Below are positions 51,996 through 61,218 of a DNA stretch of 64,000 nt, one piece after another. Origin of the DNA: Streptomyces sp. HUAS CB01 (GTDB taxonomy: Bacteria > Actinomycetota > Actinomycetes > Streptomycetales > Streptomycetaceae); NCBI RefSeq assembly GCF_030406905.1, contig NZ_CP129137.1, forward strand, positions 4,236,001 through 4,300,000. Reading direction: 5' to 3'. The translations under genes were made by a program, and so were the position numbers. Numbering within the stretch: the stretch's first letter is position 1; the number at the start of each line of letters is the position of its first letter. The notes under the pieces are model-generated. The model searched no databases, was not told where the DNA came from, and saw nothing but the letters and a program-made list of their open reading frames with translations.

Positions 51996-54245
51996 TCACC
52001 CCCGCTGCCGGCCTCCGTCCCCGCCGCCGTCCTGGCCGCGGGTGACGTTGCCGCCGATGAAGTCCGGCGGGAGCGAGATGCCGGGGAACGGGTCCCGGCC
52101 GCCGTTCTTGCCCGGCTTGTCGTCGTTGCCGCGGCCGTCCTCCGGGCGCCCCTCGTCGTCCTCGTCGCCCTCCGGCTTCGACGTGTCGGGCACGTGGACG
52201 GTGTTGAAGTCCGGGGCCTCCTTGCCCTCCAGGGCCCCCGCCATCGCGTCCTTCCAGATCGGGCCGGGGACCTGACCGCCGAAGACCTTGTCGTGGTAGC
52301 GGCCGCCGATCCGGATGTTCACCATCTTGACCTTCTGGGTGGCACTGCCGACCCAGACCGCACCGGACAGGTTCGGCGTGTAGCCCACGAACCAGGCGTT
52401 CCTGCGCTCGTCCGTCGTACCCGTCTTGCCCGCGTTGTCACGGTCCGTCAGGCCGGCCTCCTGACCGGTACCGGAGTCGACCACACCGCGCAGCAGCGTG
52501 TTGATGGTGTCCGCCGTGCGCTCCGACATCACCTTGCCGCACTCGGTCTGCGGCACCCTGAGGCTCTTGCCGTCAGCGGTCGTGATCGACTCGATCGCGG
52601 TCGGCGTGCAGTGCGTCCCGCGGTTCGCGAACGTCGCGTACGCGTTGGCCATCGTCAGCGGCGAGATACCGGTCGAGCCGAGGGTCAGCGGCGCCGGGCT
52701 GGCCGGGAGCTTCTCCCCGTTGCCCTGCACCACGCCCAGGCGGTCGGTCATCTCCACGACGGGGCAGAGACCGATGTCTCCTATCATCTGCACGAAGTAC
52801 GTGTTGACGGAGAGCTCCATCGCCTCGCGGAGGGCGTAGGGCCCGACTTCCTTCTCGTTCTCGTTCTCCACCGTGTCGCCGCCGCGGTTCCGCCACGGCC
52901 GGTCGGAGCAGCTCGCGATCGAGTCCGGGTACGGCATCTTGTACGGAGCCGGGTACGCCTGCGTCGGCGGACGCCCCTGCTCCAGTGCGGCCGCGGCCAC
53001 GAACGGCTTGAAGGTCGAACCCACCGGGAAGCCGTAGTTGGAGCCACCCATCTTGGCGTCGACCGAGTAGTTGATCTGGGTCTCGTTCTCGCCGAAGCCG
53101 TACGGCTTGGACTGGCCCATCGCGATGATCCTGCCCGTCCCGGGCTCGACCATCGTGACCGCCGCCGCGACCTTGTCGTCCTGGTAGACGTGGTCCTTCA
53201 GCGACTCCTGGGCGGACTTCTGCGCCTGCGGGTCCAGGGTCGTACGGATCGTCAGACCGCCCTGGTTCCATACCTTGGCCCGCTCCTCGCGGGTCTTGCC
53301 GAAGACCGGGTCCGTGAGGAAGACCTCGCGCACGTAGTCGCAGAAGAAGCCCGCGCCGTCGACGGCCGTGATGCAGCCGTTCTTGGGCTTGCTGACCTTC
53401 AGCGTGATCGGCGTCTCCTTGGCCCTGTCGGCCTCGGACTGGGAGACGTCGCCGACGTCGGCCATCCGCTGCAGCACGGTGTTGCGACGCTTGGTCGCCT
53501 CCTCGCTGTCGTTCACGGGGTCGTAGCGGCTGGGCGACTGGACGATGCCGGCGAGCAGCGCGGCCTCCTCCAGCTTCAGGTTCTTCGCCGACTTCGAGAA
53601 GTAGCGCTTGGACGCCGCCTCGATGCCGTAGGCCTGCTGGCCGAAGAAGGTGATGTTGAGGTAGTTCTCGAGGATCTTCTTCTTCCCCAGCTCCTCCTCG
53701 ACCTGGATCGCGTACTTGAGCTCGCGGACCTTGCGGCCGATGGTCTGCTGGGTGGCCTGGGCGACCTTGTCCGGGTCGTCGCCGGCCTCCTCGACGAAGA
53801 CGTTCTTCACGTACTGCTGGGTGAGGGTCGAGGCGCCCTGGGCGACGCCGCCTTCCTGCGCGTTGCGGTTGAGCGCGCGCAGCACGCCCTTGAGGTCGAT
53901 CGCCCCGTGCTCGTAGAAGCGGGCGTCCTCGATGGCGACGATCGCCTTCTGCATGTACGGCGAGACGTCCTTCAGCGGGACGACCGTGCGGTCACGCGAG
54001 TAGACCGTGGCGATCTGCCCGCCCTCGGAGTCAAGGATCGTCGTGCGCTGACTCAGCGGCGGGGTCTTGAGGTTGGCGGGGATCTCGTCGAACCCCTCGA
54101 CCGTGCCCTTGGCGGCCAGTCCCAGCGCCCCGGCGGCCGGCAGGGCCAGGCCCGCCAGCACGGCTCCCGCGAGCACACTGACACCGAGGAACTTGGCGGC
54201 CTGCTGGGTCCCGGTCAGACCACCGCCCGATCGCTTCTTCGACAT
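51996..54245 (-). CDS. Class A penicillin-binding protein (bifunctional transglycosylase/transpeptidase)
   Basis: A 749-residue cell-wall synthase. One membrane anchor (about residues 20-45) is followed by a GT51 transglycosylase with EDARFYEHGAID, GASTLTQQYVKN and a long helical region, and by a transpeptidase with the SxxK Ser in GSTFKPF (about residue 406), SVN (about 480) and KTGTT (about 607). A charged, Gly/Asp-rich C-terminal tail of about 70 residues is likely disordered. The ATG at 54245 is used. Confidence 0.96.
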   Translation of the reverse strand: MSKKRSGGGLTGTQQAAKFLGVSVLAGAVLAGLALPAAGALGLAAKGTVEGFDEIPANLKTPPLSQRTTILDSEGGQIATVYSRDRTVVPLKDVSPYMQKAIVAIEDARFYEHGAIDLKGVLRALNRNAQEGGVAQGASTLTQQYVKNVFVEEAGDDPDKVAQATQQTIGRKVRELKYAIQVEEELGKKKILENYLNITFFGQQAYGIEAASKRYFSKSAKNLKLEEAALLAGIVQSPSRYDPVNDSEEATKRRNTVLQRMADVGDVSQSEADRAKETPITLKVSKPKNGCITAVDGAGFFCDYVREVFLTDPVFGKTREERAKVWNQGGLTIRTTLDPQAQKSAQESLKDHVYQDDKVAAAVTMVEPGTGRIIAMGQSKPYGFGENETQINYSVDAKMGGSNYGFPVGSTFKPFVAAAALEQGRPPTQAYPAPYKMPYPDSIASCSDRPWRNRGGDTVENENEKEVGPYALREAMELSVNTYFVQMIGDIGLCPVVEMTDRLGVVQGNGEKLPASPAPLTLGSTGISPLTMANAYATFANRGTHCTPTAIESITTADGKSLRVPQTECGKVMSERTADTINTLLRGVVDSGTGQEAGLTDRDNAGKTGTTDERRNAWFVGYTPNLSGAVWVGSATQKVKMVNIRIGGRYHDKVFGGQVPGPIWKDAMAGALEGKEAPDFNTVHVPDTSKPEGDEDDEGRPEDGRGNDDKPGKNGGRDPFPGISLPPDFIGGNVTRGQDGGGDGGRQRG

Positions 54246-54606
54246 AGGGGCAGCCTACGTTCTCATTCTCCGGACACGCGTATATGCCTTGGCCTAAGCT
54301 GCTCCCAACTGTCACAGCAGTGCGGTTGTGTATCAAGACCCCGCGCCATCCCCGAATCGCCTCGCGGCGGCCTCCTCCCTGCGGTCGTTCCCCGCGCCCA
54401 GCCGATTTGCCGGATTTATTACGTATGCCCTCAGCTCACTCCCCCGGGTGATCTGCCGCTTACGCATAGTCCGTTCGGACCATTCAAGATTGGGCCCGAA
54501 GGGGGTGTTGCGCTGTGCCCACCTTCCGTAACGTCCTCAACTGGCAGCGGTGAATATGCCGCTGCCGCCGTGGGGGAGCCTCGATTCGGGAGAGGACGGC
54601 GCCGGC
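54246..54606. other. Divergent region and wblA leader
   Basis: No additional gene is supported. Promoters of the PBP gene and wblA must lie here, in relatively AT-rich DNA (54400-54500). GGCAGCGG (54543-54550) and CCGCTGCC (54559-54566) form an eight-base hairpin in the wblA leader, and in-frame GTG 54550 and ATG 54556 sit in it. Confidence 0.55.
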
Positions 54607-54951
54607 ATGGGCTGGGTAACCGACTGGAGTGCGCAGGCAGCTTGCCGCACTACCGATCCGGATGAACTGTTCGTACAAGGAGCGGCGCAGAACAGGGCCA
54701 AGGCGGTGTGCACCGGATGCCCGGTGCGGACGGAGTGCCTGGCCGACGCGCTCGACAATCGCGTCGAGTTCGGCGTGTGGGGTGGCATGACCGAGCGGGA
54801 GCGGCGCGCATTGCTGCGCAGGCGCCCCACCGTCACCTCCTGGCGCCGCCTGCTGGAGACCGCGCGTACGGAATACGAGCGGAGCGCGGGCATCCTGCCC
54901 GTGGGGCTCGAGGACGACGAGACCTACGAGACGTTCGCGGCCGTGGGCTGA
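54607..54951 (+). CDS. wblA: WhiB-like iron-sulfur regulator WblA
   Basis: A 114-residue WhiB-family protein, matching WblA of Streptomyces almost exactly in remembered sequence (MGWVTDWSAQAACRT start). Four Cys ligands of a 4Fe-4S cluster occur as C-x29-C-x2-C-x5-C (AACRT, CTGC, TEC), followed by the GVWGG turn and a basic ERERRALLRRR helix that contacts DNA or sigma factor. WblA is known as a global repressor of antibiotic production and a switch to sporulation. Upstream in-frame ATG 54556 would add 17 residues. Confidence 0.95.
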   Translation: MGWVTDWSAQAACRTTDPDELFVQGAAQNRAKAVCTGCPVRTECLADALDNRVEFGVWGGMTERERRALLRRRPTVTSWRRLLETARTEYERSAGILPVGLEDDETYETFAAVG

Positions 54952-55399
54952 GGCGGCGGCCCGGTCCGACACGGGCCGACCCGGTGCCGGTCGCGCCACG
55001 GCGTGATCCTGCCCGTCGCCGGCCGCCCGCTCCGCGGGCCCGGGGGTCCGTTGGGCCGGTGAGCCGTGTGCGACGGGCGTGCCGTGGGCTGAGCCGGTCG
55101 GCGGCCTGACGTTCGGACGTCCCGCGACGCCGTACGGCGTGACCCTGCGTGCGAGCCCTGCTGGACGCCGAACACGGGCGGTCTGCCCGTGCCGTGTGCG
55201 GCCTTTCGAGCGTGCCGCCTCCGCGCGAGCGATGTGAGCCATCACACAGCGGCGCGGGCCGGTGCCCGCGTCGAGCGGAGGCGTACCTGCCGTCGCTCGT
55301 GCGCGTCGGGTCGACCGCGTCGTCCGGCCCGCCTTGCCGCACCGCGACCGGCCACGCGGACCACGGTCCGTAACGACGGTCTGCTGCGCCGACGGTCTG
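54952..55399. other. Intergenic region without visible features
   Basis: About 450 bases of GC-rich DNA between wblA and the convergent ArsA-like gene. No gene, strong hairpin or repeat was recognised. Confidence 0.5.
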
Positions 55400-56695
55400 C
55401 TACGCGGCTCCGGGCGCGGAGCCACCGCCCGCGAGCTTGTCGCCGATCGCACGCAGACCGGCGAGGTCGTGCACATCGCCCGGCAGGGCGGCCACTTCGG
55501 CCACGGCCACCTCGGGATGGAGTGCGGTGAAACGGTCACGTGTGCGCTGCTCGCGCGACAGCACCTGCATCCGTTCGGCATGCAGGCGCAGCAGACCGGC
55601 GGTCAGTTGTGAGGTCGGGGGCGCCGAGGGCTGGTCGGACTCGGACTCGGAAACCGGCTCCACGGCGGAAGGGGTGGGAGAGGACCCCGTGGAGCCACGC
55701 CCAGCAGCCTTCCCGGCCTCCTGATCCACAATGCGGCCCTCGTCAAGATTTTCCGCGGCGGCGAGAGCACGCTCGGCGGACAGCCGGGCGGCACCGCTTC
55801 CGTGCACCCGGTTGAGCACCAGCCCGGCCAGCGGCATCTCCTCCGCCGCCAGGCGCTCCACGAAGTAGGCCGCCTCGCGCAGCGCGTCCCGCTCCGGGGC
55901 GGCGACCACCAGGAACGCCGTTCCGGGCGCCTGCAGCAGCCGGTACGTGGCATCGGCCCGAGTGCGGAACCCGCCGAACATCGTGTCCATCGCCGCCACG
56001 AAGGTCTGTACGTCCCGCAGCAGCTGACCGCCCAGCAGCTTCCCCAGCGTGCCGGTCATCATCGACATCCCGACGTTCAGGAACTTCATCCCGGCCCGGC
56101 CGCCCATCTTCGCCGGGGCCATCAGCAGCCGGATGAACTTGCCGTCCAGGAACGACCCCAGCCGCTTCGGGGCGTCCAGGAAGTCCAGCGCCGACCGCGA
56201 CGGGGGAGTGTCCACCACGATCAGGTCCCACTCGTCGCGCGCCCTCAGCTGCCCCAGCTTCTCCATCGCCATGTACTCCTGCGTGCCCGCGAAACCGGCC
56301 GACAGGGACTGGTAGAAGGGGTTCTCCAGAATGGCGCGGGCCCGCGACGGGTCCGCGTGCGCCTCGACGATCTCGTCGAAGGTGCGCTTCATGTCGAGCA
56401 TCATGGCGTGCAGTTCGCCGTCGCCCTCGATGCCCTCCACCCGGCGCGGGGTGTTGTCCAGCAGGTCGATCCCCATCGACTGGGCCAGCCGGCGTGCGGG
56501 GTCGATGGTGAGCACGACCGCCCGGCGGCCGCGCTCCGCCGCCCGCACCCCGAGGGCGGCAGCGGTCGTCGTCTTGCCCACCCCGCCCGCGCCGCAGCAG
56601 ACGATGATGCGGATCCCCGGGTCGTCGAGCAGGGGGTCGATCTCGAGCAGCGGGGTGTCCTGCAGCGTGCTGCCGTGCGTCATCGACGACGTCAT
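55400..56695 (-). CDS. ArsA/Get3-like ATPase (second of a pair)
   Basis: A 431-residue P-loop ATPase of the ArsA family. Walker A is CGAGGVGKTTTAAAL near residue 35; switch I/II regions are LTIDPARRLAQ and VVDTPPSRSALD. A variable Ser/Glu/Pro-rich insert is near residues 325-360. In actinomycetes two such genes sit side by side near wblA. The ATG at 56695 follows GGAG by seven bases; ATG 56719, overlapping the upstream stop, is the alternative. The cargo is unknown; no arsenic genes are nearby. Confidence 0.88.
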   Translation of the reverse strand: MTSSMTHGSTLQDTPLLEIDPLLDDPGIRIIVCCGAGGVGKTTTAAALGVRAAERGRRAVVLTIDPARRLAQSMGIDLLDNTPRRVEGIEGDGELHAMMLDMKRTFDEIVEAHADPSRARAILENPFYQSLSAGFAGTQEYMAMEKLGQLRARDEWDLIVVDTPPSRSALDFLDAPKRLGSFLDGKFIRLLMAPAKMGGRAGMKFLNVGMSMMTGTLGKLLGGQLLRDVQTFVAAMDTMFGGFRTRADATYRLLQAPGTAFLVVAAPERDALREAAYFVERLAAEEMPLAGLVLNRVHGSGAARLSAERALAAAENLDEGRIVDQEAGKAAGRGSTGSSPTPSAVEPVSESESDQPSAPPTSQLTAGLLRLHAERMQVLSREQRTRDRFTALHPEVAVAEVAALPGDVHDLAGLRAIGDKLAGGGSAPGAA

Positions 56696-56708
56696 CCGTT
56701 CACTCCGG

Positions 56709-57701
56709 TCACTGGGCATCCGTCCCGGTATCGGCTCCGGCGGTCACACCGAGCTTTCGCAGCTCGGTCGCCAACTGGTACAGCCCGGCCAGGTCGACCC
56801 CCTCGCTCAGCAGGGGGAGTTCGTACGCCGGCAGCTCGAGGGCCTTCAGCGCAGCACGCTGCTCGCGCTCCAGCTCCACGCGCTGGGCGTGCTCGGCGGC
56901 CTGCTCCAGCAGCGGTCCGACCAGTCCGGCCGCACCGCTGACGCCCGCCCCGGTCAGCGACTTGGCGATGTCCTTGCGGCGGCCGGCGGTCGCGGCGGCA
57001 CGGACCGCCTCCTCGTCCAGGATGTGCGGACGGACCATGTTCACGATCACGTTGCCGGTGGGGAGGTCCGCGGCGCGCAGCTCGGCGATGCCGTCCGCGG
57101 TCTCCTGGACGGGCATCTCCTCCAGCAGCGTCACCAGGTGCACCGCCGTCTCTGCGGACTTCAGTACGCGCATCACGGCCTGGGCCTGATTGTGTATCGG
57201 GCCGATCTTGGCGAGCCCCGCGACCTCGTCGTTGACGTTCAGAAAGCGGGTGATGCGGCCGGTCGGAGGGGCGTCCATGACGACGTGGTCGTAGGCGTAC
57301 CGGCCCTGCTTGTCCCGGCGGCGGACGGCCTCGCAGGCCTTGCCGGTCAGGAGGACGTCCCGTACACCCGGTGCGATGGTCGTGGCGAAGTCGATCGCGC
57401 CGAGCTTCTTCAGCGCCCGGCCGGCCGACCCGAGTTTGTAGAACATCTGGAGGTAGTCGAGGAGGGCCCGCTCGGCGTCGATGGCGAGCGCGTGCACCTC
57501 ACCGCCGCCGGGAGCGACGGCGATCTTGCGTTCCTCGTAGGGCAGCGCCTCCGTCTCGAAGAGCTGCGCGATGCCCTGCCTGCCCTCGACCTCGACGAGG
57601 AGGGTGCGCTTCCCCTCGGTCGCGAGGGCGAGCGCGAGGGCCGCGGCGACCGTCGTCTTACCGGTACCGCCCTTGCCGCTGACGACCTGGAGCCTGCTCA
57701 C
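56709..57701 (-). CDS. ArsA/Get3-like ATPase (first of a pair)
   Basis: A 330-residue P-loop ATPase. VSGKGGTGKTTVAAAL at residues 7-22 is a deviant Walker A with the signature Lys, and VVMDAPPTGRITRFL the switch II region. It lacks the second ATPase half of classical ArsA, so it probably dimerises, perhaps with the neighbouring paralogue encoded 13 bases downstream. GTG 57701 starts it. The pair may target membrane proteins or be regulatory in wblA-linked development; this is inference. Confidence 0.88.
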   Translation of the reverse strand: MSRLQVVSGKGGTGKTTVAAALALALATEGKRTLLVEVEGRQGIAQLFETEALPYEERKIAVAPGGGEVHALAIDAERALLDYLQMFYKLGSAGRALKKLGAIDFATTIAPGVRDVLLTGKACEAVRRRDKQGRYAYDHVVMDAPPTGRITRFLNVNDEVAGLAKIGPIHNQAQAVMRVLKSAETAVHLVTLLEEMPVQETADGIAELRAADLPTGNVIVNMVRPHILDEEAVRAAATAGRRKDIAKSLTGAGVSGAAGLVGPLLEQAAEHAQRVELEREQRAALKALELPAYELPLLSEGVDLAGLYQLATELRKLGVTAGADTGTDAQ

Positions 57702-57839
57702 GTCCTGGAGCCTAACCAGTCGGCCCGCAGGCTAAGCGACCCCGGGTCGCCTTGGGCGGGTCAGGCGTGCCGGGGCGTCTCGCGTGCCGCACGAACCTGT
57801 GGCACGGAGCCGCACGCCGGTGCGGCTACAGTCGGCTCC

Positions 57840-57998
57840 ATGACCAAGTGGGAATACGCGACCGTGCCCCTTCTCGTGCACGCGACCAAGCAGATCCTGG
57901 ACACCTGGGGCGAGGACGGCTGGGAGCTCGTCCAGGTCGTCCCCGGGCCGAACAACCCCGAGCAGCTCGTGGCCTACCTCAAGCGGGAGAAGTCATGA
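57840..57998 (+). CDS. DUF4177-domain small protein
   Basis: A 52-residue protein: MTKWEYATVPLLVHATKQ, then WGEDGWELVQVVPGP and YLKREK. This short beta-alpha-beta fold with a W-E-x-DGWELV core is the DUF4177 family, function unknown. Its stop overlaps the RidA start (ATGA), so the two are translated together. Confidence 0.88.
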   Translation: MTKWEYATVPLLVHATKQILDTWGEDGWELVQVVPGPNNPEQLVAYLKREKS

Positions 57999-58465
57999 GC
58001 GGTGCCGTCGAGGCCAAGCTCGCCGAACTCGGGCTGACGCTGCCGGCCGTCGTACCGCCGCTGGCGGCGTACCAGCCGGCCGTGCAGTCGGGCCCGTACG
58101 TCTACACCTCGGGGCAGCTCCCGATGGTGGAGGGCAAGCTTCCGGTCACGGGCAAGGTCGGTGCGGAGGTGACCCCGGAGGAGGCCAAGGAACTGGCCGC
58201 CACCTGTGCGCTGAACGCGCTGGCCGCCGTGAAGTCCATCGCCGGTGACCTGGACCGGATCGCCCGGGTCGTGAAGGTGGTCGGCTTCGTGGCCTCCGCT
58301 TCCGACTTCACCGGGCAGCCCGGCGTCATCAACGGCGCGAGCGAGCTTCTGGGTGCGGTCCTCGGCGACAAGGGTGTGCACGCGCGCAGCGCCGTGGGCG
58401 TCGCCGTGCTGCCGCTGGACGCGCCCGTCGAGGTCGAGATCCAGGTGGAGCTCGTCCAGGGCTGA
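57995..58465 (+). CDS. RidA-family enamine/imine deaminase-like protein
   Basis: A 156-residue protein of the YjgF/YER057c/UK114 superfamily. YVYTSGQLPMVEGKLPVTGKVG (in part YTSGQLPM) near residue 37, a central helix with NALAAVKSIAGDLDRI and RSAVGVAVLPLDAPVEVEI near the end are typical. The Arg that clamps substrate in active RidA (in ARSAVGV, about residue 131) is present. It may remove reactive enamines made by PLP enzymes. Confidence 0.9.
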   Translation: MSGAVEAKLAELGLTLPAVVPPLAAYQPAVQSGPYVYTSGQLPMVEGKLPVTGKVGAEVTPEEAKELAATCALNALAAVKSIAGDLDRIARVVKVVGFVASASDFTGQPGVINGASELLGAVLGDKGVHARSAVGVAVLPLDAPVEVEIQVELVQG

Positions 58466-58961
58466 GCCGTGAAGAGGCCCGGATCCCCGTCGCGGGGAGT
58501 CCGGGCTCTCTCTTCGACGGGGGACGGAGTCTCCTCGAGGAGCGGAGCCGGGGTCTCCCCTTCGGCGCCCGAAGTCTCCCTGCGGGTGTACGGGTCTCGT
58601 CCCCTCGACGGGTCCCGAACCCCGCTGCGGCCGGGGACCGTCCCCTCGACAGGTCCCGGTCCCTCGCGGCGGTCGGGGACTCGATCCCTCCACAGGTCCC
58701 GGTCCTCGCGGCGGCCAGGGACCCGTCCCCCTGGGCGGCCACCGGCCTCTCGTCGGGGAGTCGGGGTCGCCCCGACGGACTCCGGAGTCCTCCGTGGGAG
58801 GGCGGTCCGAACCGCCGCGCGGCAGGAACAGCCGGCGGGATCGCGCTCGCCGGCCCGCATCGGCGGAACCGCGGCGGACACGGGCCGGCCTGCCCGCCCG
58901 AACCGCCGCCGCGGACCGGGCACCCCTCGAACATCCGCGCGTGAGCGCATAGCATCCGGCC
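58466..58961. other. Intergenic region with a degenerate 42-bp tandem repeat
   Basis: Three diverged units of 41-42 bases occur at 58598-58638, 58639-58680 and 58681-58722, each with a (G)ACAGGTCCCGGTCC-like core and ending GGGGAC or AGGGAC. No gene is supported, although open frames exist by chance. The nudix promoter should lie near the right end. Confidence 0.65.
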
Positions 58962-59855
58962 ATGTCCAATGGTCAGTGGTACCCACCGGAATGGCCCGAC
59001 CGGATCCGGGCGCTCGCCGCGGGCGAGATCACCGCCGTCGCCCCCCGCCGGGCGGCGACCGTGATGCTGCTCAAGGACGCCTCCGAGGGTGTACACGTCC
59101 ATATGCTGCGCCGCCGCGCCTCCATGGCCTTCGCCGGGGGTGCGTACGTCTACCCCGGCGGCGGGGTGGACGAGCGGGACGCGCGCCCGGTGCGCTGGGC
59201 GGGGCCTTCCCTGTCCGAGTGGGCACAGCGGCTCGGGGTCGAGGACGAGGCGTCCGCGCAGGCCGTCGTCTGCGCGGCGGTCCGGGAGACCTACGAGGAG
59301 GCCGGGGTCCTGCTGGCCGGGGAGACCGGGGACTCCGTCGTCGAGGACACCACGGGCGACGACTGGGAGGCCGACCGTGCGGCGCTCGTCGACCGGAATC
59401 TGTCCTTCGCCGAGTTCCTGGACCGCAGGGGGCTGGTGCTGCGGTCGGACCTGCTCGGGGCCTGGGCCCGCTGGATCACCCCGGAGTTCGAGCCGCGCCG
59501 CTTCGACACCTGGTTCTTCGTCGCCTCGCTGCCCCACGGGCAGCGGACGAGGAACGCCTCCACCGAGGCGGACCGCACGGTGTGGATCCGGCCTGCCGAC
59601 GCGACCGCCGGGTACGACAAGGGCGAGCTGCTGATGATGCCGCCGACGATCGCCACGCTGCGGGTGCTGGGGCGGTTCGCCACCGCCGCGGACGCCCTCG
59701 CCGCCGCGGCCGAACAGGACCTCGCGCCGATCCTGGCCCAGGCACGCCTGGAGAACGGGGAACTGGTGCTCAGCTGGCCGGGCCACGACGAGTTCACCAA
59801 ACACGTCCCCGCGGGCGGGGCCGGACCGGCCGATCCGGCGGGAGGCACGCCATGA
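58962..59855 (+). CDS. NUDIX hydrolase
   Basis: A 297-residue protein. The NUDIX box is split, as in the NUDT7/NUDT19 type that acts on CoA compounds: GGAYVYPGGGVDERD gives the first part and AVRETYEEAGVLL (about residues 106-118) the REx2EExG helix with its Mg-binding Glu. The gap of about 30 residues between the parts is typical of that group. The stop overlaps the start of the MBL-fold gene (ATGA), so the two are one operon. Confidence 0.9.
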   Translation: MSNGQWYPPEWPDRIRALAAGEITAVAPRRAATVMLLKDASEGVHVHMLRRRASMAFAGGAYVYPGGGVDERDARPVRWAGPSLSEWAQRLGVEDEASAQAVVCAAVRETYEEAGVLLAGETGDSVVEDTTGDDWEADRAALVDRNLSFAEFLDRRGLVLRSDLLGAWARWITPEFEPRRFDTWFFVASLPHGQRTRNASTEADRTVWIRPADATAGYDKGELLMMPPTIATLRVLGRFATAADALAAAAEQDLAPILAQARLENGELVLSWPGHDEFTKHVPAGGAGPADPAGGTP

Positions 59856-60682
59856 CGAACGCATCGGCGCTGCCGGGTCAGCCGCGCGGCGCGGTGGTCT
59901 CCGGGCGGGCGACCTCCCGCACGATCAACGTCCTGGCGCCCAATCCGTCCGCGATGACGCTGGACGGCACCAACACCTGGATCGTCACCGAGCCCGACTC
60001 GGACCTCGCCGTCGTCGTGGACCCGGGCCCGCTCGACGAAGCGCACCTCCGGAACGTCGTCGCGACGGCCGAGGAGGCGGGCAAGCGGATCGCACTGACC
60101 CTGCTCACGCACGGGCATCCGGACCATGCGGAGGGAGCCGGCCGGCTCGCCGAGCTGACCGGGACGAAGGTGCGTGCCCTCGACCCCGCGCTGAGGCTCG
60201 GTGACGAAGGGCTGGCGGCGGGGGACGTGATCCGTACCGGGGGCCTGGAGCTGAGGGTCGTGCCGACCCCGGGGCACACGGCGGACTCGCTCTGCTTCCA
60301 TCTGCCCGCCGACCGGGCCGTGCTGACGGGAGACACCATCCTCGGCCGGGGCACCACGGTCGTCGCGCATCCGGACGGCCGCCTCGGTGACTATCTGGAC
60401 TCGCTGCGCCGGCTCCGTTCCCTGACCGTCGACGACGGGGTGCACACCGTGCTCCCAGGCCACGGACCGGTCCTGGAGGACGCCCAGGGCGCCGTGGAGT
60501 TCTATCTCGCCCATCGCGCGAACCGGCTCGCGCAGGTCGAGACGGCCGTCGAGAACGGCCACGGCTCCGCGGCCGACGTGGTCGCGCACGTGTACGCCGA
60601 CGTGGACCGGTCGCTGTGGCCCGCGGCGGAGCTCTCGGTCCGGGCGCAGCTGGAGTACCTGCAGGAGCACGGCCTCATCTAG
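59852..60682 (+). CDS. MBL-fold metallo-hydrolase (LACTB2/glyoxalase II-like)
   Basis: A 276-residue metallo-beta-lactamase-fold protein. THGHPDHAEG (about residues 88-97) is the zinc-binding HxHxDH motif; later His and Asp ligands are in PTPGHTADS, LTGDTILG and VLPGHGP. A C-terminal helical domain resembles LACTB2 endoribonuclease-like proteins. It is translationally coupled to the NUDIX gene, an arrangement that suggests joint processing of a phosphorylated or CoA-linked substrate. Confidence 0.92.
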   Translation: MTNASALPGQPRGAVVSGRATSRTINVLAPNPSAMTLDGTNTWIVTEPDSDLAVVVDPGPLDEAHLRNVVATAEEAGKRIALTLLTHGHPDHAEGAGRLAELTGTKVRALDPALRLGDEGLAAGDVIRTGGLELRVVPTPGHTADSLCFHLPADRAVLTGDTILGRGTTVVAHPDGRLGDYLDSLRRLRSLTVDDGVHTVLPGHGPVLEDAQGAVEFYLAHRANRLAQVETAVENGHGSAADVVAHVYADVDRSLWPAAELSVRAQLEYLQEHGLI

Positions 60683-61218
60683 GCCGCGTTGCGAAGTCTC
60701 TCCCGGCCCGCGACGCCGGGCACGCACGCTCTCTGCGTTGTCGGATTCATCCAGGCACGTCCAGTACGAGGATGAGCCTCCGCCCTGCGATCGCACGCAC
60801 CGGACGCCGCGCTGCCGCGGTGCTCCGGGCAGCCGGCCCAGTCGCCGGGCGGCCGGGCCCGCCGCCGGGGGCGCGGGCGCGCTGCACGCCCGCGGCGCGT
60901 GCACGGCGCGCTGCTCGACGCAGGCCCCGCCCTGCGGGCGGGCGGAGCTACTTTCACAACGCGGCCCAGGGCTGCCGGCCCCGGTTCCTCCTCATCGGCG
61001 GCCTCGTCGGGGGCACGGGCCTCCGGGTGCCTCCCCGCTCCCCTCCGGACCGCCTCCCGTGCCCGCCGGGCCTTACCCGTGCCGTCCCCCGGCCGTTCTC
61101 TCCGGGCCGGAGCGCGACCGCATCCGCGGAGGCACCCCGCTCCGGGGCCCGCGACACGGGTGCTTTACGCTCCGCTTACTTTCAGCGTTTCGTACTTGTA
61201 CGTACCCGGGGGGAAACC
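60683..61218. other. Intergenic region before the SPFH gene
   Basis: No gene is supported. CGTAC-TT-GTACG at 61191-61202 is a small perfect palindrome just before the ribosome site of the SPFH gene, and the nearby T-rich stretch (61163-61195) is the likely promoter. Confidence 0.5.

Noticed and set aside
57974..58969. Minus-strand frame with GPVEG-type repeats
   Set aside because: It is antisense to RidA and its repeats come from the 42-bp intergenic repeat.
58469..60682. Extended plus-strand frame leading into the MBL gene
   Set aside because: It overlaps the NUDIX gene in another frame; the MBL-fold similarity begins only at 59852.
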